NCBI RefSeq assembly: GCF_011758655.1
Contig: NZ_JAAMPA010000001.1
Span: 1,178,001 to 1,242,000 of the forward strand
Direction: 5' to 3'
DNA: 64,000 bases
Source of the DNA: Modestobacter marinus
GTDB taxonomy: Bacteria; Actinomycetota; Actinomycetes; Mycobacteriales; Geodermatophilaceae
In this document: piece after piece, positions 8,260-17,323 of the stretch
How the letters are laid out: each line of letters starts with the position of its first letter
How positions within the stretch are numbered: position 1 is the stretch's first letter
Notes under the pieces: model-generated
What the model saw: the letters and a program-made list of their open reading frames with translations, nothing else
Told to the model about the DNA's origin: nothing
The model's database searches: none
Program-made: the position numbers and the translations under genes

Positions 8260-8712
8260 ATGACCTCTCGCGACCGGACCGACCGTCGTCCCCACCGGCT
8301 GCGGGACGTGGTCGCCACCCGCCGTGGCCAGGTGCTGGCCTGGTGGGGCTTCACCGTGACCTTCGCGGTCCTGCGGCTGGTCACCTGGCTGATCCGCGAG
8401 GACGTCGCGGTGCTGGGCGACGTCGCCGTCGGCGGCACCCACCTGCACCACTACCTGTGGGGCATCCTGCTGCTCGCCGTCGTCGGCGGGCTCGCGCTGG
8501 GCGACCGCTCCCCCCGGGCCCGGGCCGCCCTGGGCCTGTTCTTCGGCATCGGGCTGGCGCTGGTGGTCGACGAGGCGGCGCTGCTGATCCAGCTCGAGGA
8601 CGTCTACTGGGACACGTTCGGCTGGGTCAGCGTGGGGCTCGCCCTGCTCGTCATCGGCGTCGCGGGCAGCATCCTGGCGCTGACCGAGGCGCCCCGCGAG
8701 CCGGGTCGCTGA
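8260..8712 (+). CDS. Conserved hypothetical integral membrane protein
   Basis: Protein of 150 aa with about four membrane segments (roughly residues 23-45, 60-80, 88-105 and 120-142). A His-rich [11 protein letters not shown] motif at 59-69 precedes the second segment and a [15 protein letters not shown] stretch follows the third. The charged and His residues inside a short membrane protein could bind metal or haem, but no family with known function was recognised. It is divergent from the chemoreceptor and convergent with the phosphoesterase; a weak hairpin (GCTGAG/CTCAGC, 8708-8739) spans its stop. Confidence 0.75.
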   Translation: MTSRDRTDRRPHRLRDVVATRRGQVLAWWGFTVTFAVLRLVTWLIREDVAVLGDVAVGGTHLHHYLWGILLLAVVGGLALGDRSPRARAALGLFFGIGLALVVDEAALLIQLEDVYWDTFGWVSVGLALLVIGVAGSILALTEAPREPGR

Positions 8713-8734
8713 GCCGCCCGGCCCCCGGGAGTCC

Positions 8735-10141
8735 TCAGCCGGCGCGCACCACGAACGGCACCTCGACCACCTCGCCGTCCCGGGACAGCGCCGTCATCGG
8801 TTGCGGCCGCCCGTCCTCGGTCAGCCCGCTCAACGGCGTCACGGTCAGCCGGTCGCCGTCGACCTCGGCGAGCAGGACGTGGGACTGCACGGCCCAGGCG
8901 ACCGTGCCGGCGTCGGCGAACTCGGTGGGCGGGTCCTCCCGCAGCTGACCCCCTGCCCCGGAGAGGAAGTAGCTGATCCCGTCCACCTCGGAGAGCTGGA
9001 AGTTGTGCTCGTGGCCGGCGAAGGCCGCCCGCACCCCGGCCCGGCGGAACCGGGGGGCCAGCTCGCGCACCATCGACTCGGTGTTGGGGTGGTGCGGCCC
9101 CGCGCAGTAGGTGGGGTGGTGCGAGAACGGGATCCGCCAGGTGGGGCCGCCCTCCTCCTGCTCGGGGAAGGCGCGGTCGAGCCACGCGCCGTGCCTCGGG
9201 TGCTCGAAGAAGTGCTCGGTCTCCAGCTGGTCGGCCAGCGAGGTGTCCAGGCAGACGAACTCCACGTCGGCCCCGAACCGGAACCGGTAGAACATCCCCG
9301 GGTCGACCGACGCGCGCTCACCGGCGACCTCCGGGGTGAAGCGCTCGTCCGTGTGGAAGTTGTCCCGGATCTGCTCCCGGTCGTCACTGCTCGCGTTGTC
9401 GCTGGTGTCGTGGTTGCCGACCGTCGGGTACACCGGCACCCGGTCCAGCAGGTAGCGGTAGGGCTGGTAGAAGCTGGAGAACCAGTCGTCGTCCTCGCCG
9501 CCGCTCTCGGCGCCGGCGTGCACGCCCTCACCCTGGTAGACGTTGTCCCCGCCGGAGAGCACCAGCCGGATGCCCGGGTCGTCGGCCAGGCGGTCGAGCA
9601 CCCGGGCGACCCGCCGCTGCCGCCGGCTGCTCTCCGAGTCGACCACCACGCCGACGCCGTAGTCGCCCAGCACGGCGAACCTCAGGGGTGCCGGGGTCTC
9701 GTAATCGGGGTGCGTGCAGAAGGTCATCGCGTAGCTGCGGCCGGCCGGGCACAGGTCCATCCCGCCGCGGGGCACCGGGACCCAGTCCCAGCGCTCGCCC
9801 TCGGCCCACGGCCGGCCGTCGACGGTGATCCGGTAGTGGTACCGGGTGTCCGGCTCCAGGCCCTCGACCCACACGTGGTTCTGCTCCGAGCTCGCCGCCC
9901 GGCCCACGGTCGCCCCGTCGTCGTCCAGCACCTCGACGACCGCCTCCCCGTAGGAGCGCGATCGGGCACCGATGCTGTCGACCCGGCCGGGGTCCACCTC
10001 GTCCAGCTGTTCGTCGTCGACCAGCCGCCAGCGCCGGTCGGGGCTGTCGCGCCGGAACCAGAACCCGCCCCAGGCGATCAGCGCCCGGTCGGGGCCGACG
10101 TCGACGAGGTGGACGTAGGGCTCGAAGTGGGTCTGGCTCAT
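8735..10141 (-). CDS. Metallophosphoesterase (calcineurin-like, PhoD/purple acid phosphatase-like)
   Basis: Protein of 468 aa. An N-terminal beta-sandwich-like part (about 1-130, with VEGLEPDTRYHYRITVDG) resembles the fibronectin-like domain of PhoD and purple acid phosphatases. The catalytic domain follows, with metal-binding blocks FAVLGDYGVG, LSGGDNVYQGEG, VGNHDTSDN, FSHHPTYC and GHEHNFQ. No signal peptide is visible, so it may be cytosolic. ATG at 10141 is preceded by AGGGGG. It lies 30 bases downstream of the ABC exporter on the same strand and may be cotranscribed. Substrate (phosphodiester or phosphomonoester) not determined. Confidence 0.88.
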   Translation of the reverse strand: MSQTHFEPYVHLVDVGPDRALIAWGGFWFRRDSPDRRWRLVDDEQLDEVDPGRVDSIGARSRSYGEAVVEVLDDDGATVGRAASSEQNHVWVEGLEPDTRYHYRITVDGRPWAEGERWDWVPVPRGGMDLCPAGRSYAMTFCTHPDYETPAPLRFAVLGDYGVGVVVDSESSRRQRRVARVLDRLADDPGIRLVLSGGDNVYQGEGVHAGAESGGEDDDWFSSFYQPYRYLLDRVPVYPTVGNHDTSDNASSDDREQIRDNFHTDERFTPEVAGERASVDPGMFYRFRFGADVEFVCLDTSLADQLETEHFFEHPRHGAWLDRAFPEQEEGGPTWRIPFSHHPTYCAGPHHPNTESMVRELAPRFRRAGVRAAFAGHEHNFQLSEVDGISYFLSGAGGQLREDPPTEFADAGTVAWAVQSHVLLAEVDGDRLTVTPLSGLTEDGRPQPMTALSRDGEVVEVPFVVRAG

Positions 10142-10170
10142 CGCCGCCCCCTACCCGGGGCCCGCGGGGT

Positions 10171-11997
10171 TCAGGCGACCAGGGCCGCCTCCCGCTCGGC
10201 GGCGCCGGCCAGCGCGGCGTAGCGCCCGCCGCGGGCCAGCAGCTCCTCGTGGGTGCCCTGCTCCACGACCCGCCCGGCGGACAGCACGGCGATGACGTCG
10301 GCGTCGCGGACGGTGGAGAGCCGGTGCGCGATGGTGATCGTCGTCCGGCCCCGGCTGGCCTCGTCCAGCGCGGCCTGGACGGCGCGCTCGGTGGTGTTGT
10401 CCAGCGCGCTGGTCGCCTCGTCGAGCACCAGCACCCGCGGGTCGCGCAGCAGCGTGCGGGCGATCGCCAGCCGCTGCTTCTCCCCGCCGGAGAAGCGGTG
10501 CCCGCGGGCGCCGACCACGGTCTCGTAGCCGGCCGGCAGCGCGGCGATGACGTCGTGGACCTGGGCCCGGCGGGCGGCGTCGACCATCTCGGCCTCGGTG
10601 GCGTCGGGCCTGGCGTGGCGCAGGTTCGCCGCGATCGTGCCGTGCAGCAGGTAGGTCTCCTGGGAGACGACGCCGACCACGTGGGCCAGGTCGGCCAGGG
10701 TGACGTCCCGGACGTCGACGCCGTCGATCGTGACCCGGCCGGCGGTGGGGTCGTTGAGCCGGGCGACGAGCGAGGCCAGCGTGCTCTTGCCCGACCCGGT
10801 CTCCCCCACCAGCGCCAGGGTGGCCCCGGCGGGCACGGTGAGGTCGACGTCGTCCAGCGCGTCGCGGGCGCCGTCGGGGTACCGGAACCCGACGTGCTCG
10901 AAGCGCACCTCGCCGCGGACCGCGCCCGGGTCGAGGGGCACCGGGTGCTCGGGGTCGTCGATGTCGACGGGCAGGTCCAGGTACTCGAAGACCCGGCTGA
11001 ACAGCGCCATCGAGGCGGTCAGCGAGACGCCGATGTCCAGCAGCCCCATCAGCGGGCGGAACAGCGCCCCCTGCAGCGCGGTGAAGGCGACCAGCGTGCC
11101 GATGGTCATCCCGCCCGACGTCGCGGGCAGCCCGGCGATCAGGTAGATCAGCGCCGGGATGCCGGCGAACACGATGCTCATGGTCGCCATCCGCCAGCGG
11201 CCGGCCAGCTGGGAGCGGACCTCGAGCCCGACCAGGACGTCGGAGGTGCCGGCGAACCGCTGCGACTGGGCCGGGCCCGCGCCGAGGGTCTTGCCCAGCA
11301 GCACGCCGCTGACGCTGAGCCCCTCCTCCACCTGGGAGTGCAGGTCGGCCAGGGAGCGCTGGCGCTGGGCGGTGATCTCCCGGCGCATCCGGGCCACCCG
11401 CCGGGTCAGCCAGACGGCCGGCGGCAGGACGACGAGGGACAGCAGCGACAGCCGCCAGCTCAGCACGACCATGGCGACGACCGTGCCGATCACCGTGGTG
11501 GCGTTGGCGGCGAACGAGGTGGCGGTGGTGGTGACCACCGACTGCATGCCGCCGATGTCGTTGGTCAGCCGGGACTGCACCTCGCCGCCCCGGGTGCGGG
11601 TGAAGAACCCGAGCGACTGGCGCTGCAGGTGCGTGAAGACCGACGTCCGGAGCCCGTGCATGACGTGCTGGCCGACGGTGGTGGACAGCCACGTCTGCAG
11701 CACGCCGAGGACGGCGGTCACCGCGGCGACGCCGACCATGCCGGCGACCGCCCAGCCCAGCAGCGGCACGTCCTGCGCCGGGATCGCCTCGTCGATGACC
11801 AGCCGGATCAGGAACGGGGTGGCCAGCGCGGTGGCCGAGCTGGCCACGATGAGCGCGACCACGACCGCGAGCTCCCCGCGGTACGGGCGGAAGAGCCCGG
11901 CCACGCGGCTCCAGCGCACCGGCGCACGGTCCAGCTGCGCCAGGTCGGCCGGGTCGGGCCGCCTGCCCGAGCGCCCGCCTCCCCGGCCCGATGTCAT
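10171..11997 (-). CDS. ABC exporter, fused membrane and ATP-binding domains (multidrug type)
   Basis: Half-transporter of 608 aa that would work as a dimer in the inner membrane. The six-helix exporter domain (about 30-330) precedes a nucleotide-binding domain with Walker A GETGSGKST, signature FSGGEKQRLAIART, Walker B VLVLDEATSALD and the switch His in IAHRLSTV. ATG at 11997 is used; an in-frame GTG about 20 bases upstream lies nearer to the purine-rich AGAGAGGGG. It is divergent from a MarR regulator at 12086, and the operator between (12035-12061) suggests MarR repression relieved by an exported compound. Substrate unknown. Confidence 0.9.
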   Translation of the reverse strand: MTSGRGGGRSGRRPDPADLAQLDRAPVRWSRVAGLFRPYRGELAVVVALIVASSATALATPFLIRLVIDEAIPAQDVPLLGWAVAGMVGVAAVTAVLGVLQTWLSTTVGQHVMHGLRTSVFTHLQRQSLGFFTRTRGGEVQSRLTNDIGGMQSVVTTTATSFAANATTVIGTVVAMVVLSWRLSLLSLVVLPPAVWLTRRVARMRREITAQRQRSLADLHSQVEEGLSVSGVLLGKTLGAGPAQSQRFAGTSDVLVGLEVRSQLAGRWRMATMSIVFAGIPALIYLIAGLPATSGGMTIGTLVAFTALQGALFRPLMGLLDIGVSLTASMALFSRVFEYLDLPVDIDDPEHPVPLDPGAVRGEVRFEHVGFRYPDGARDALDDVDLTVPAGATLALVGETGSGKSTLASLVARLNDPTAGRVTIDGVDVRDVTLADLAHVVGVVSQETYLLHGTIAANLRHARPDATEAEMVDAARRAQVHDVIAALPAGYETVVGARGHRFSGGEKQRLAIARTLLRDPRVLVLDEATSALDNTTERAVQAALDEASRGRTTITIAHRLSTVRDADVIAVLSAGRVVEQGTHEELLARGGRYAALAGAAEREAALVA

Positions 11998-12034
11998 GGT
12001 GTCGTCGATGGCGACCACCCCTCTCTGCTTTGCT

Positions 12035-12061
12035 GAGGTTACCTCACGGTGTGGCAACCTC
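12035..12061. promoter_or_regulatory. MarR-type operator between exporter and regulator
   Basis: GAGGTTACC (12035-12043) and GGCAACCTC (12053-12061) form an inverted repeat with one central mismatch and a 9-base spacer. The left arm is also part of a smaller perfect palindrome, TGAGGTTACCTCA (12034-12046). The site sits 38 bases upstream of the exporter start and 25 bases upstream of the MarR start, as expected for a divergent autoregulated pair. Confidence 0.7.
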
Positions 12062-12085
12062 AGGGCAGTCGCTAGCATTCCCGCC

Positions 12086-12502
12086 ATGACGGACGGCGGC
12101 ACGGCGACGCTCGGCGACCTGCTCATGCGGGTCGCCCGCACGCTGCGCCGCCGGTTCATCGCCGCGCTGGCCCCGTGGGACCTCTCCCCCCACCAGGCCC
12201 GGGCGCTGCGGGTGGTCTGCGCGCGCGACGGCGTCCGGCTCTCCGAGCTGGCCGAGGCGCTGCGGATCGCTCCCCGGTCGGCGACCGAGGTGGCCGACGG
12301 GCTGCAGGAGCGCGGGCTGGTCGAGCGCACCGCCGACCCGGCGGACCGGCGGGCGGTCCGGCTCTCGGCGACCGAGGCCGGCCGCCGGGTGCAGCGCGAG
12401 GTGGACGACGCCCGGGCCGCCGACTCCCGGGAGCTGTTCGCCCGGCTCTCGGCCGCCGACCGCGCCGAGCTCGAGCGGATCCTCCGTCAGCTCACCGACT
12501 GA
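12086..12502 (+). CDS. MarR family transcriptional regulator
   Basis: Repressor of 138 aa with the winged helix typical of MarR: LSPHQARALRVV, then the recognition region LSELAEALRIAPRSATEVADGLQERGLVER, and the wing DPADRRAVRLSATEAGR. The C-terminal helix provides dimerisation. It is divergent from the ABC exporter and most likely controls it and itself through the 12035-12061 inverted repeat. The inducing ligand is probably an exporter substrate (inference). Confidence 0.92.
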   Translation: MTDGGTATLGDLLMRVARTLRRRFIAALAPWDLSPHQARALRVVCARDGVRLSELAEALRIAPRSATEVADGLQERGLVERTADPADRRAVRLSATEAGRRVQREVDDARAADSRELFARLSAADRAELERILRQLTD

Positions 12503-12594
12503 GGGCCGCGCCCACGCACGGACCCGCGGCGACGTGCCGATGACCGTGGCCGTCCACCGCGGGAGCCGTGGTCGCCGAGCCCTCCGGAGGCGTC

Positions 12595-13218
12595 TCAGAC
12601 CTGGTCGAGCTGGAACGAGCCGGTGCGCACCTCCCCCACCCGCTGATAGCTGAGCAGCACCGCGCCCGTGCTGCTCACCGACGACGACGACAGCCGCCAG
12701 GCGCGCGGGACGGTCCCGTCGGCGAACAGCTTCCGCCCGGTGCCCAGCAGCACCGGGAAGACGACCAGCCGCAGCTCGTCGACGAGGTCCTCGGCCAGCA
12801 GCGTCTGGACCAGGCCGATGCTGCCGTGCACCTGCAGCTCGCCCTCGCCGCGGGCCTTCAGCGCCCGGACCGCGTCGGCGACGTCGCCCTCGACCAGCCG
12901 GGCACCCTCCCAGTCGACCGAGGTGAGGGTGCGGGAGACGACGTGCTTGGGCAGCGTGTTCAGCGACCAGGCGATCCGGTCGCCGTCGGTGGGGACCTTC
13001 GGCCAGTGCGCGGCGAAGATGTCGTAGGTGCGACGGCCGAGCAGGAACTCCCCGGCGCCGGCGAACCAGGCGTCCATCTGCGCGCCCAGCACCTCGTCGA
13101 AGTGCGGCACCAGCCAGCCGCCGTGGCGGAAGCTCCCGGACGGGTCCTCGGTCGGTCCACCGGGCGCCTGGGCGACTCCGTCGAGGGTGAGGAAGGTGGT
13201 GACGACGAGCGGGCGCAT
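12595..13218 (-). CDS. Dihydrofolate-reductase-like protein (RibD C-terminal domain family)
   Basis: NAD(P)H-dependent reductase fold protein of 207 aa, one of the many DHFR/RibD-C paralogues of actinomycetes. Typical blocks are MRPLVVTTFLTLDGVAQAPGG at the start, LLGRRTYDIFAAHWP, LNTLPKHVVSRTL, LQVHGSIGLVQTLLAEDLVDELRLVVFPVLLGTGRKLF. It is single-domain, unlike full RibD with a deaminase, and is not the essential folate enzyme by sequence. Substrate unknown. It lies 86 bases downstream of the YkuE-like phosphoesterase on the same strand. Confidence 0.88.
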   Translation of the reverse strand: MRPLVVTTFLTLDGVAQAPGGPTEDPSGSFRHGGWLVPHFDEVLGAQMDAWFAGAGEFLLGRRTYDIFAAHWPKVPTDGDRIAWSLNTLPKHVVSRTLTSVDWEGARLVEGDVADAVRALKARGEGELQVHGSIGLVQTLLAEDLVDELRLVVFPVLLGTGRKLFADGTVPRAWRLSSSSVSSTGAVLLSYQRVGEVRTGSFQLDQV

Positions 13219-13304
13219 GGCGGACCTCCGGCTGCCGGCCGCCCCTCTGGCGGCTCGTGCAGCTCAGACCGGACGCCCGCCCGGAACTCACCGGCGCGCG
13301 ACGG

Positions 13305-14171
13305 TCAGTCCGGCGGGGTCAGCTCGAAGAAGACCACCTGCGGCGGGGCGTTGACCCGCACCGGCACGAGACTGAAGCCGAGGCCGCAGGTGACGAACAG
13401 CGCGTTGCCGTCGGCCCCGTACCCCGCCGGCGCCCATCCGTCGACGACGACCTCCTCCTCCTCGGTGAGGCCGAGGTAGGACCAGTTCGGCAGCCCGGGC
13501 AGCGCGATCTGCCCGCAGTGCGTGTGCCCGGCCACGGTGAGCGGCGCACTGCCGGCCGGCATCTCCGGGAAGGCCGTCGGGTTGTGCATGAGGACCACCC
13601 GGGGCGCCGTCTCGGGCAGGCCGGCGAGGGCCTGGTCGACGTCGGCCAGGCCGGGACGCGACGGCCCCACCCCGACGACGTGCAGGGCCTCGACCCCGGG
13701 CACCGGCTCCGACTCGTTGAGCAGCACCGGCACCCCGGCGTCCTCCAGCACGGTGGTCAGCTCGTCCGCGGCGCCGCTGGCGTGGTCGTGGTTGCCGAGC
13801 ACGGCGTAGGTGGGGACCCCGGAGTCCAGCAGTGGGCTGAGCAGGTCCATCGCCGCCGTCACCTCCGGCTCGACGTCGGGGCCGGCGTGGTAGACGAAGT
13901 CCCCGCCCAGCAGCACCACGTCGGGCTCGGCCTCCACCACCCGCTCGACCGCACGCGCGACCATCCCGGTGTTGGCCCACCACATGCCGATCTGCATGTC
14001 GGCCAGGACGGCGACCTCGAGCGGGTCGGACCCCGCGGGCAGCCGCGGCAGCTCGACCGCGTGCCGCTCGTCGTCCAGGACCAGCCGCGGCTCGATCAGC
14101 ACGCCGTAGCCGACCAGCAGCACGAGGGCCGCGAGCAGCGCCAGGCCACCACGGACCAGCCAGCGCCGCAT
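13305..14171 (-). CDS. Membrane-anchored metallophosphoesterase, YkuE/YaeI-like
   Basis: Protein of 288 aa with an N-terminal membrane anchor (about 8-24) and a calcineurin-like phosphoesterase domain probably outside the membrane. Metal blocks are LADMQIG (D58), LLGGDFVYH (87-95), VLGNHDHASG (124-133), LMHNP and AGHTHCGQIALP. The first motif reads D-M-Q instead of the usual D-x-H, a change at a metal ligand. ATG at 14171 overlaps the stop of the upstream PAP2 gene by one base, so the two are translationally coupled and may act on the same lipid phosphate or undecaprenyl pool. YkuE-like enzymes are linked to UDP-sugar or lipid phosphodiester hydrolysis in other species. Confidence 0.85.
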   Translation of the reverse strand: MRRWLVRGGLALLAALVLLVGYGVLIEPRLVLDDERHAVELPRLPAGSDPLEVAVLADMQIGMWWANTGMVARAVERVVEAEPDVVLLGGDFVYHAGPDVEPEVTAAMDLLSPLLDSGVPTYAVLGNHDHASGAADELTTVLEDAGVPVLLNESEPVPGVEALHVVGVGPSRPGLADVDQALAGLPETAPRVVLMHNPTAFPEMPAGSAPLTVAGHTHCGQIALPGLPNWSYLGLTEEEEVVVDGWAPAGYGADGNALFVTCGLGFSLVPVRVNAPPQVVFFELTPPD

Positions 14172-15655
14172 CACCGACTCGCCATGCCCGCGGCGGTGGC
14201 GGGGTGCCGCACGCCCTGTCCGGAGCGGAGCTGGAAGGCCCAGGCGCAGGCCAGGACCCACAGCGAGCCCAGCAGCAGCCCGGCGACCACGTCGGTGGGG
14301 AAGTGCGCCGCCACGTACACCCGGGAGACGCCGATGGCCGGCGCGACCAGGACCGGCACCGCGAGCACGGCCCACCGCCGGCGGCTGACGCCGTAGCCGA
14401 TCACCAGCGCGGCGAGGGCGCCGTAGATCGCGCAGGCCGCCGCCGCGTGGCCGGACGGCCAGGCGGCACCGGCCGGCAGCCCCTCGGTCAGGTCGACGAC
14501 GTCGGGCCGCACCCGGCCGACCACCAGGCCGATGACGAAGTACAGCCCCACCTCGCCGACGATCACGACGAGGACGAACACGACGGGGCGCCAGCTGCCC
14601 ACCCAGGCCAGCGACAGGACGGCGAGGCTCAGCCCGACCGCGATGACCGCCCGGGTGCCCGACAGCACGCCCACCGCCTCGGCCACCGTGGTGAGGGTCT
14701 CGGTGCGCTGCTCGACGAACCACGCGGCGACGCTGCGGTCGAAGCGGCCCAGCGCGGTGTCGTCCAGCACCCGGGTGACCAGCAGCCCCAGCCCGACGAG
14801 CGAGACGAACAGCGCCGCAGCCGCCCCGGCCAGCTGGCCGACCGTCGTCCGGCCCGCCGGCAGCACCGACTGGTGGGTGGGGGCCGGGTGCGGCGCGTCC
14901 GCCGGGTCGACGTCCAGCGGGTCCAGCGGCTCGTCGCTGTACTCGTGCCGGTCGTGCTGCCAGCCGCGGAAGGCCGCCGTCGTGATCGCCAGCCAGGCGG
15001 CGCCCAGCGCCCAGCCGGCCAGCACGTCGGAGACGAAGTGCACGCCGAGGGCCAGCCGGGTGAAGCCGATGACGAACACCAGCAGCGCGAACCCGGCGAC
15101 GAGCCACGGCCGGACCCGGCGGCTCACCACCGGCAGCAGCACCAGCAGCAGCACCCCCCAGGTCACCACGGCCGTCATCGCGTGCCCGCTGGGGAAGCTC
15201 GCGTTGCTCGGGGTGTCCACCACCGGGTCCAGCACCACCGGGCGGGCCCGGTCGGCCACGTACTTGGTGAGCAGGATGAGGACCGGCAGCCCCATGCCGG
15301 TGACCGCGACGTACGCGGCCAGCCGCCGGTGCCGCCGGATGAGCAGGAAGAGCGTCGCCAGCACCGTCACCAGCACCGAGGCGCCGGTGCCCCCGAGGTC
15401 GGTGACGGCACGCAGCACGCTCACCGCCACCGGCGAGCCGCTGACCGCCTGGTTCAGGTCGGCCGCGACCTCACCGTCGAGGGAGGCGAGCGGCGACCAG
15501 CTGCCCTGGACCAGCAGCCACAGCACCAGGAAGGGCACCGCGCCGACCAGGAGGGCCACCAGCCCGAGGACGGCGCGGCCGCCGAACCGGCCTGCTGCGT
15601 GTGGCTGGTCCTGGTCGGGTGGGGACGAGGTCGAGGTGGTGAGGGGCCGGCTCAT
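14171..15655 (-). CDS. Tandem PAP2 phosphatase: two phosphatidic-acid phosphatase domains in one chain
   Basis: Membrane protein of 494 aa with two complete PAP2 catalytic sets. Domain 1 (about 60-225) has KYVADRARP (131-139), PSGH (155-158) and R200/H206 in [12 protein letters not shown]. After a Pro/Asp-rich cytosolic linker (about 235-265), domain 2 (about 275-465) has GRVRP (380-384), PSGH (400-403) and [12 protein letters not shown] (444-455). PAP2 proteins dephosphorylate lipid phosphates such as phosphatidate or undecaprenyl pyrophosphate. Most family members carry one domain. ATG at 15655 begins MSRPLTT; an upstream in-frame GTG at 15706 is possible. It is coupled to the downstream phosphoesterase. 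Confidence 0.87.
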   Translation of the reverse strand: MSRPLTTSTSSPPDQDQPHAAGRFGGRAVLGLVALLVGAVPFLVLWLLVQGSWSPLASLDGEVAADLNQAVSGSPVAVSVLRAVTDLGGTGASVLVTVLATLFLLIRRHRRLAAYVAVTGMGLPVLILLTKYVADRARPVVLDPVVDTPSNASFPSGHAMTAVVTWGVLLLVLLPVVSRRVRPWLVAGFALLVFVIGFTRLALGVHFVSDVLAGWALGAAWLAITTAAFRGWQHDRHEYSDEPLDPLDVDPADAPHPAPTHQSVLPAGRTTVGQLAGAAAALFVSLVGLGLLVTRVLDDTALGRFDRSVAAWFVEQRTETLTTVAEAVGVLSGTRAVIAVGLSLAVLSLAWVGSWRPVVFVLVVIVGEVGLYFVIGLVVGRVRPDVVDLTEGLPAGAAWPSGHAAAACAIYGALAALVIGYGVSRRRWAVLAVPVLVAPAIGVSRVYVAAHFPTDVVAGLLLGSLWVLACAWAFQLRSGQGVRHPATAAGMASR

Positions 15656-15789
15656 GGAGGTCCCGCTACCCAGCTCTCCGCGGGACAGCGGGCATCGTTG
15701 CGACACCGTGACCTGCGCCGCACGTCTACCCCGTGGACCGCCGGGTACGGGGCGGCAGATCCCTGCTCGCCGAGAGAACGGACTCGCTC

Positions 15790-16404
15790 ATGACCTCCCT
15801 CCTCCCCCGGCACCGCCGCTGGCCGGGCGTCGCGCTCGCCGTCGCCGCGCCCCTGCTGCTCGTCACCGGCTGCGGCGAGACCGAGGACTCCCCCAGCCTC
15901 CAGGACGACGAGGGCGAGGTCGTCGACGACGAGGGCGGTGAGATCGTCGGGGGGCCCGAGGCCCCGGTGGTCCCGGTCAACGAGGACGTCGAGGTCGTCG
16001 GTGTCGAGCTCGCCTATCCCGTCGACGGGCTCTGGGAGGTCGGGGCGGAGGTGCCGCTCTACGCCGCGCTGACCAACATCGGCACCGAGCCGGTCACCCT
16101 GGTCGACGTCACCGGCCCGGACTTCGAGGAGGCCGTCAGCCTCGGCGGCAGCGCCGAGCCGTCGGACGCGCTGGAGATCACCGTCGCGCCCAACGACAAC
16201 ACCTACGTCGGCGCCGAGGGCTCGCCCTCGATCGCCCTGGTGGGTCTGGGGACGGAGCTGCGCTCCTCCCAGTCGATCCCGGTCACGTTCGTGTTCGAGG
16301 AGGCCGGCGAGATCACCGTGGAGGTCCCGGTCTCCGCGGACGACAGCGACCCCTTCGAGCGGTTCAGCTTCCCCGACCCGGCCGAGGACCCGAGCACGAA
16401 CTGA
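15790..16404 (+). CDS. Putative lipoprotein, LpqE/PCuAC-like beta-sandwich
   Basis: Protein of 204 aa with a lipoprotein signal (basic MTSLLPRHRRW, hydrophobic core, lipobox LVTGC around residue 30) followed by an acidic linker (DDEGEVVDDEGGE). The mature part reads VPLYAALTNIGTEPVTLVDVTGPDFEEAVSLGG and looks like the beta-sandwich of LpqE or copper chaperone PCuAC proteins, but it lacks the Met/His metal ligands. It would be anchored on the outer face of the membrane. ATG at 15790 was chosen to place the signal peptide at the N-terminus. Function unknown. Confidence 0.78.
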   Translation: MTSLLPRHRRWPGVALAVAAPLLLVTGCGETEDSPSLQDDEGEVVDDEGGEIVGGPEAPVVPVNEDVEVVGVELAYPVDGLWEVGAEVPLYAALTNIGTEPVTLVDVTGPDFEEAVSLGGSAEPSDALEITVAPNDNTYVGAEGSPSIALVGLGTELRSSQSIPVTFVFEEAGEITVEVPVSADDSDPFERFSFPDPAEDPSTN

Positions 16405-16509
16405 CCCCGCAGGTTGCGGTCCGGTGACGTTCCGGCGGATGACGCACCGCGCCGCCGTCCCCGGGCACGGGTGTACGGACACCGACACCGAGGCTGAGGA
16501 CACGTACCC

Positions 16510-17136
16510 ATGACCGAACCCCGAGACAGCGGCGCCACCGTCGCTGCAGCGAAGAAGCGGCCGATCTGGCCCTGGATCCTGCTGGCCGCGCTCATCGCCG
16601 CACTCGCGCTCTGGCTGCTCATCGCCGAGTTCACCGGCGACGACGACCTGGACACCGGTGCCGACGCCGGCGCCGTGGTCGAGGAGACCACCGAGACCGA
16701 GACCGACACGGAGACGGAGACGGAGGTGACCGGCACCGCGACCGAGACCCCTGCGGCGGTCGGCCCCGAGATCGCCCTGGGCGCCGTCCTCGTCGGTGAC
16801 CTGGACGTGCTGGACCCGGCGGTCGACCTCAGCGCCAGCGCCGGGGAGCCCGTCCAGGCCAACACCGTCCAGGTGCAGGCCGTCGTCGCCGACGAGGCGT
16901 TCTACGTCGGCCCCGAGGCCGGGCAGACGATCCTGGTCCGGCTGCAGCCCTTCGGCGGCGAGGACGACCCGGAGTCCCCCTTCGAGGTGCAGGAGGGTGA
17001 CACGGTGAGCTTCGGCGGCACCCTGGAGCAGGTCGACGAGGAGTTCCTCGCCGAGCTCCAGCTCTACGACCCCGCCCAGCAGTTCGAGACCGGCGACTTC
17101 TACGTCCAGGCGTCGGAGATCACCCTCGTGGAGTGA
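16510..17136 (+). CDS. Membrane-anchored hypothetical protein with Glu/Thr repeat linker
   Basis: Protein of 208 aa: short basic cytosolic head (AAAKKRPIWPW), one membrane helix (about 22-43), then an extracytoplasmic tail. Residues about 57-80 form a low-complexity run of alternating Glu and Thr (TETETDTETETE) that is probably a wall-spanning spacer. The C-terminal 120 residues are beta-rich, with VQVQAVVADEAFYVGP and VSFGGTLEQVDEEFL, and resemble OB-fold-like envelope proteins with similar text in the lipoprotein at 43901. No known function was recognised. A hairpin terminator follows. Confidence 0.75.
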   Translation: MTEPRDSGATVAAAKKRPIWPWILLAALIAALALWLLIAEFTGDDDLDTGADAGAVVEETTETETDTETETEVTGTATETPAAVGPEIALGAVLVGDLDVLDPAVDLSASAGEPVQANTVQVQAVVADEAFYVGPEAGQTILVRLQPFGGEDDPESPFEVQEGDTVSFGGTLEQVDEEFLAELQLYDPAQQFETGDFYVQASEITLVE

Positions 17137-17183
17137 TCCCGCGCTGACGTGGTCCCCTGCCGGGTGATCACGCACCGGACCCC

Positions 17184-17227
17184 GACGGCGTCCCCGGCCC
17201 GCAGCTGCGGTCCGGGGACGCCGCCGT
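17184..17227. terminator. Hairpin terminator
   Basis: GGCGTCCCCGG (17187-17197) pairs with CCGGGGACGCC (17212-17222), extended by outer GC pairs, about 48 bases after the stop of the membrane-anchored protein and before the hydrolase at 17324. Confidence 0.6.
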
Positions 17228-17323
17228 CCGTCCGCTCCACCGTGACGAACCGTTCCCTCCCCGTGGATGAGGCCGCATCGTGCAGAACGCCCTGACCGAG
17301 ACGGACCCGCCGCAGGTGGCCGG

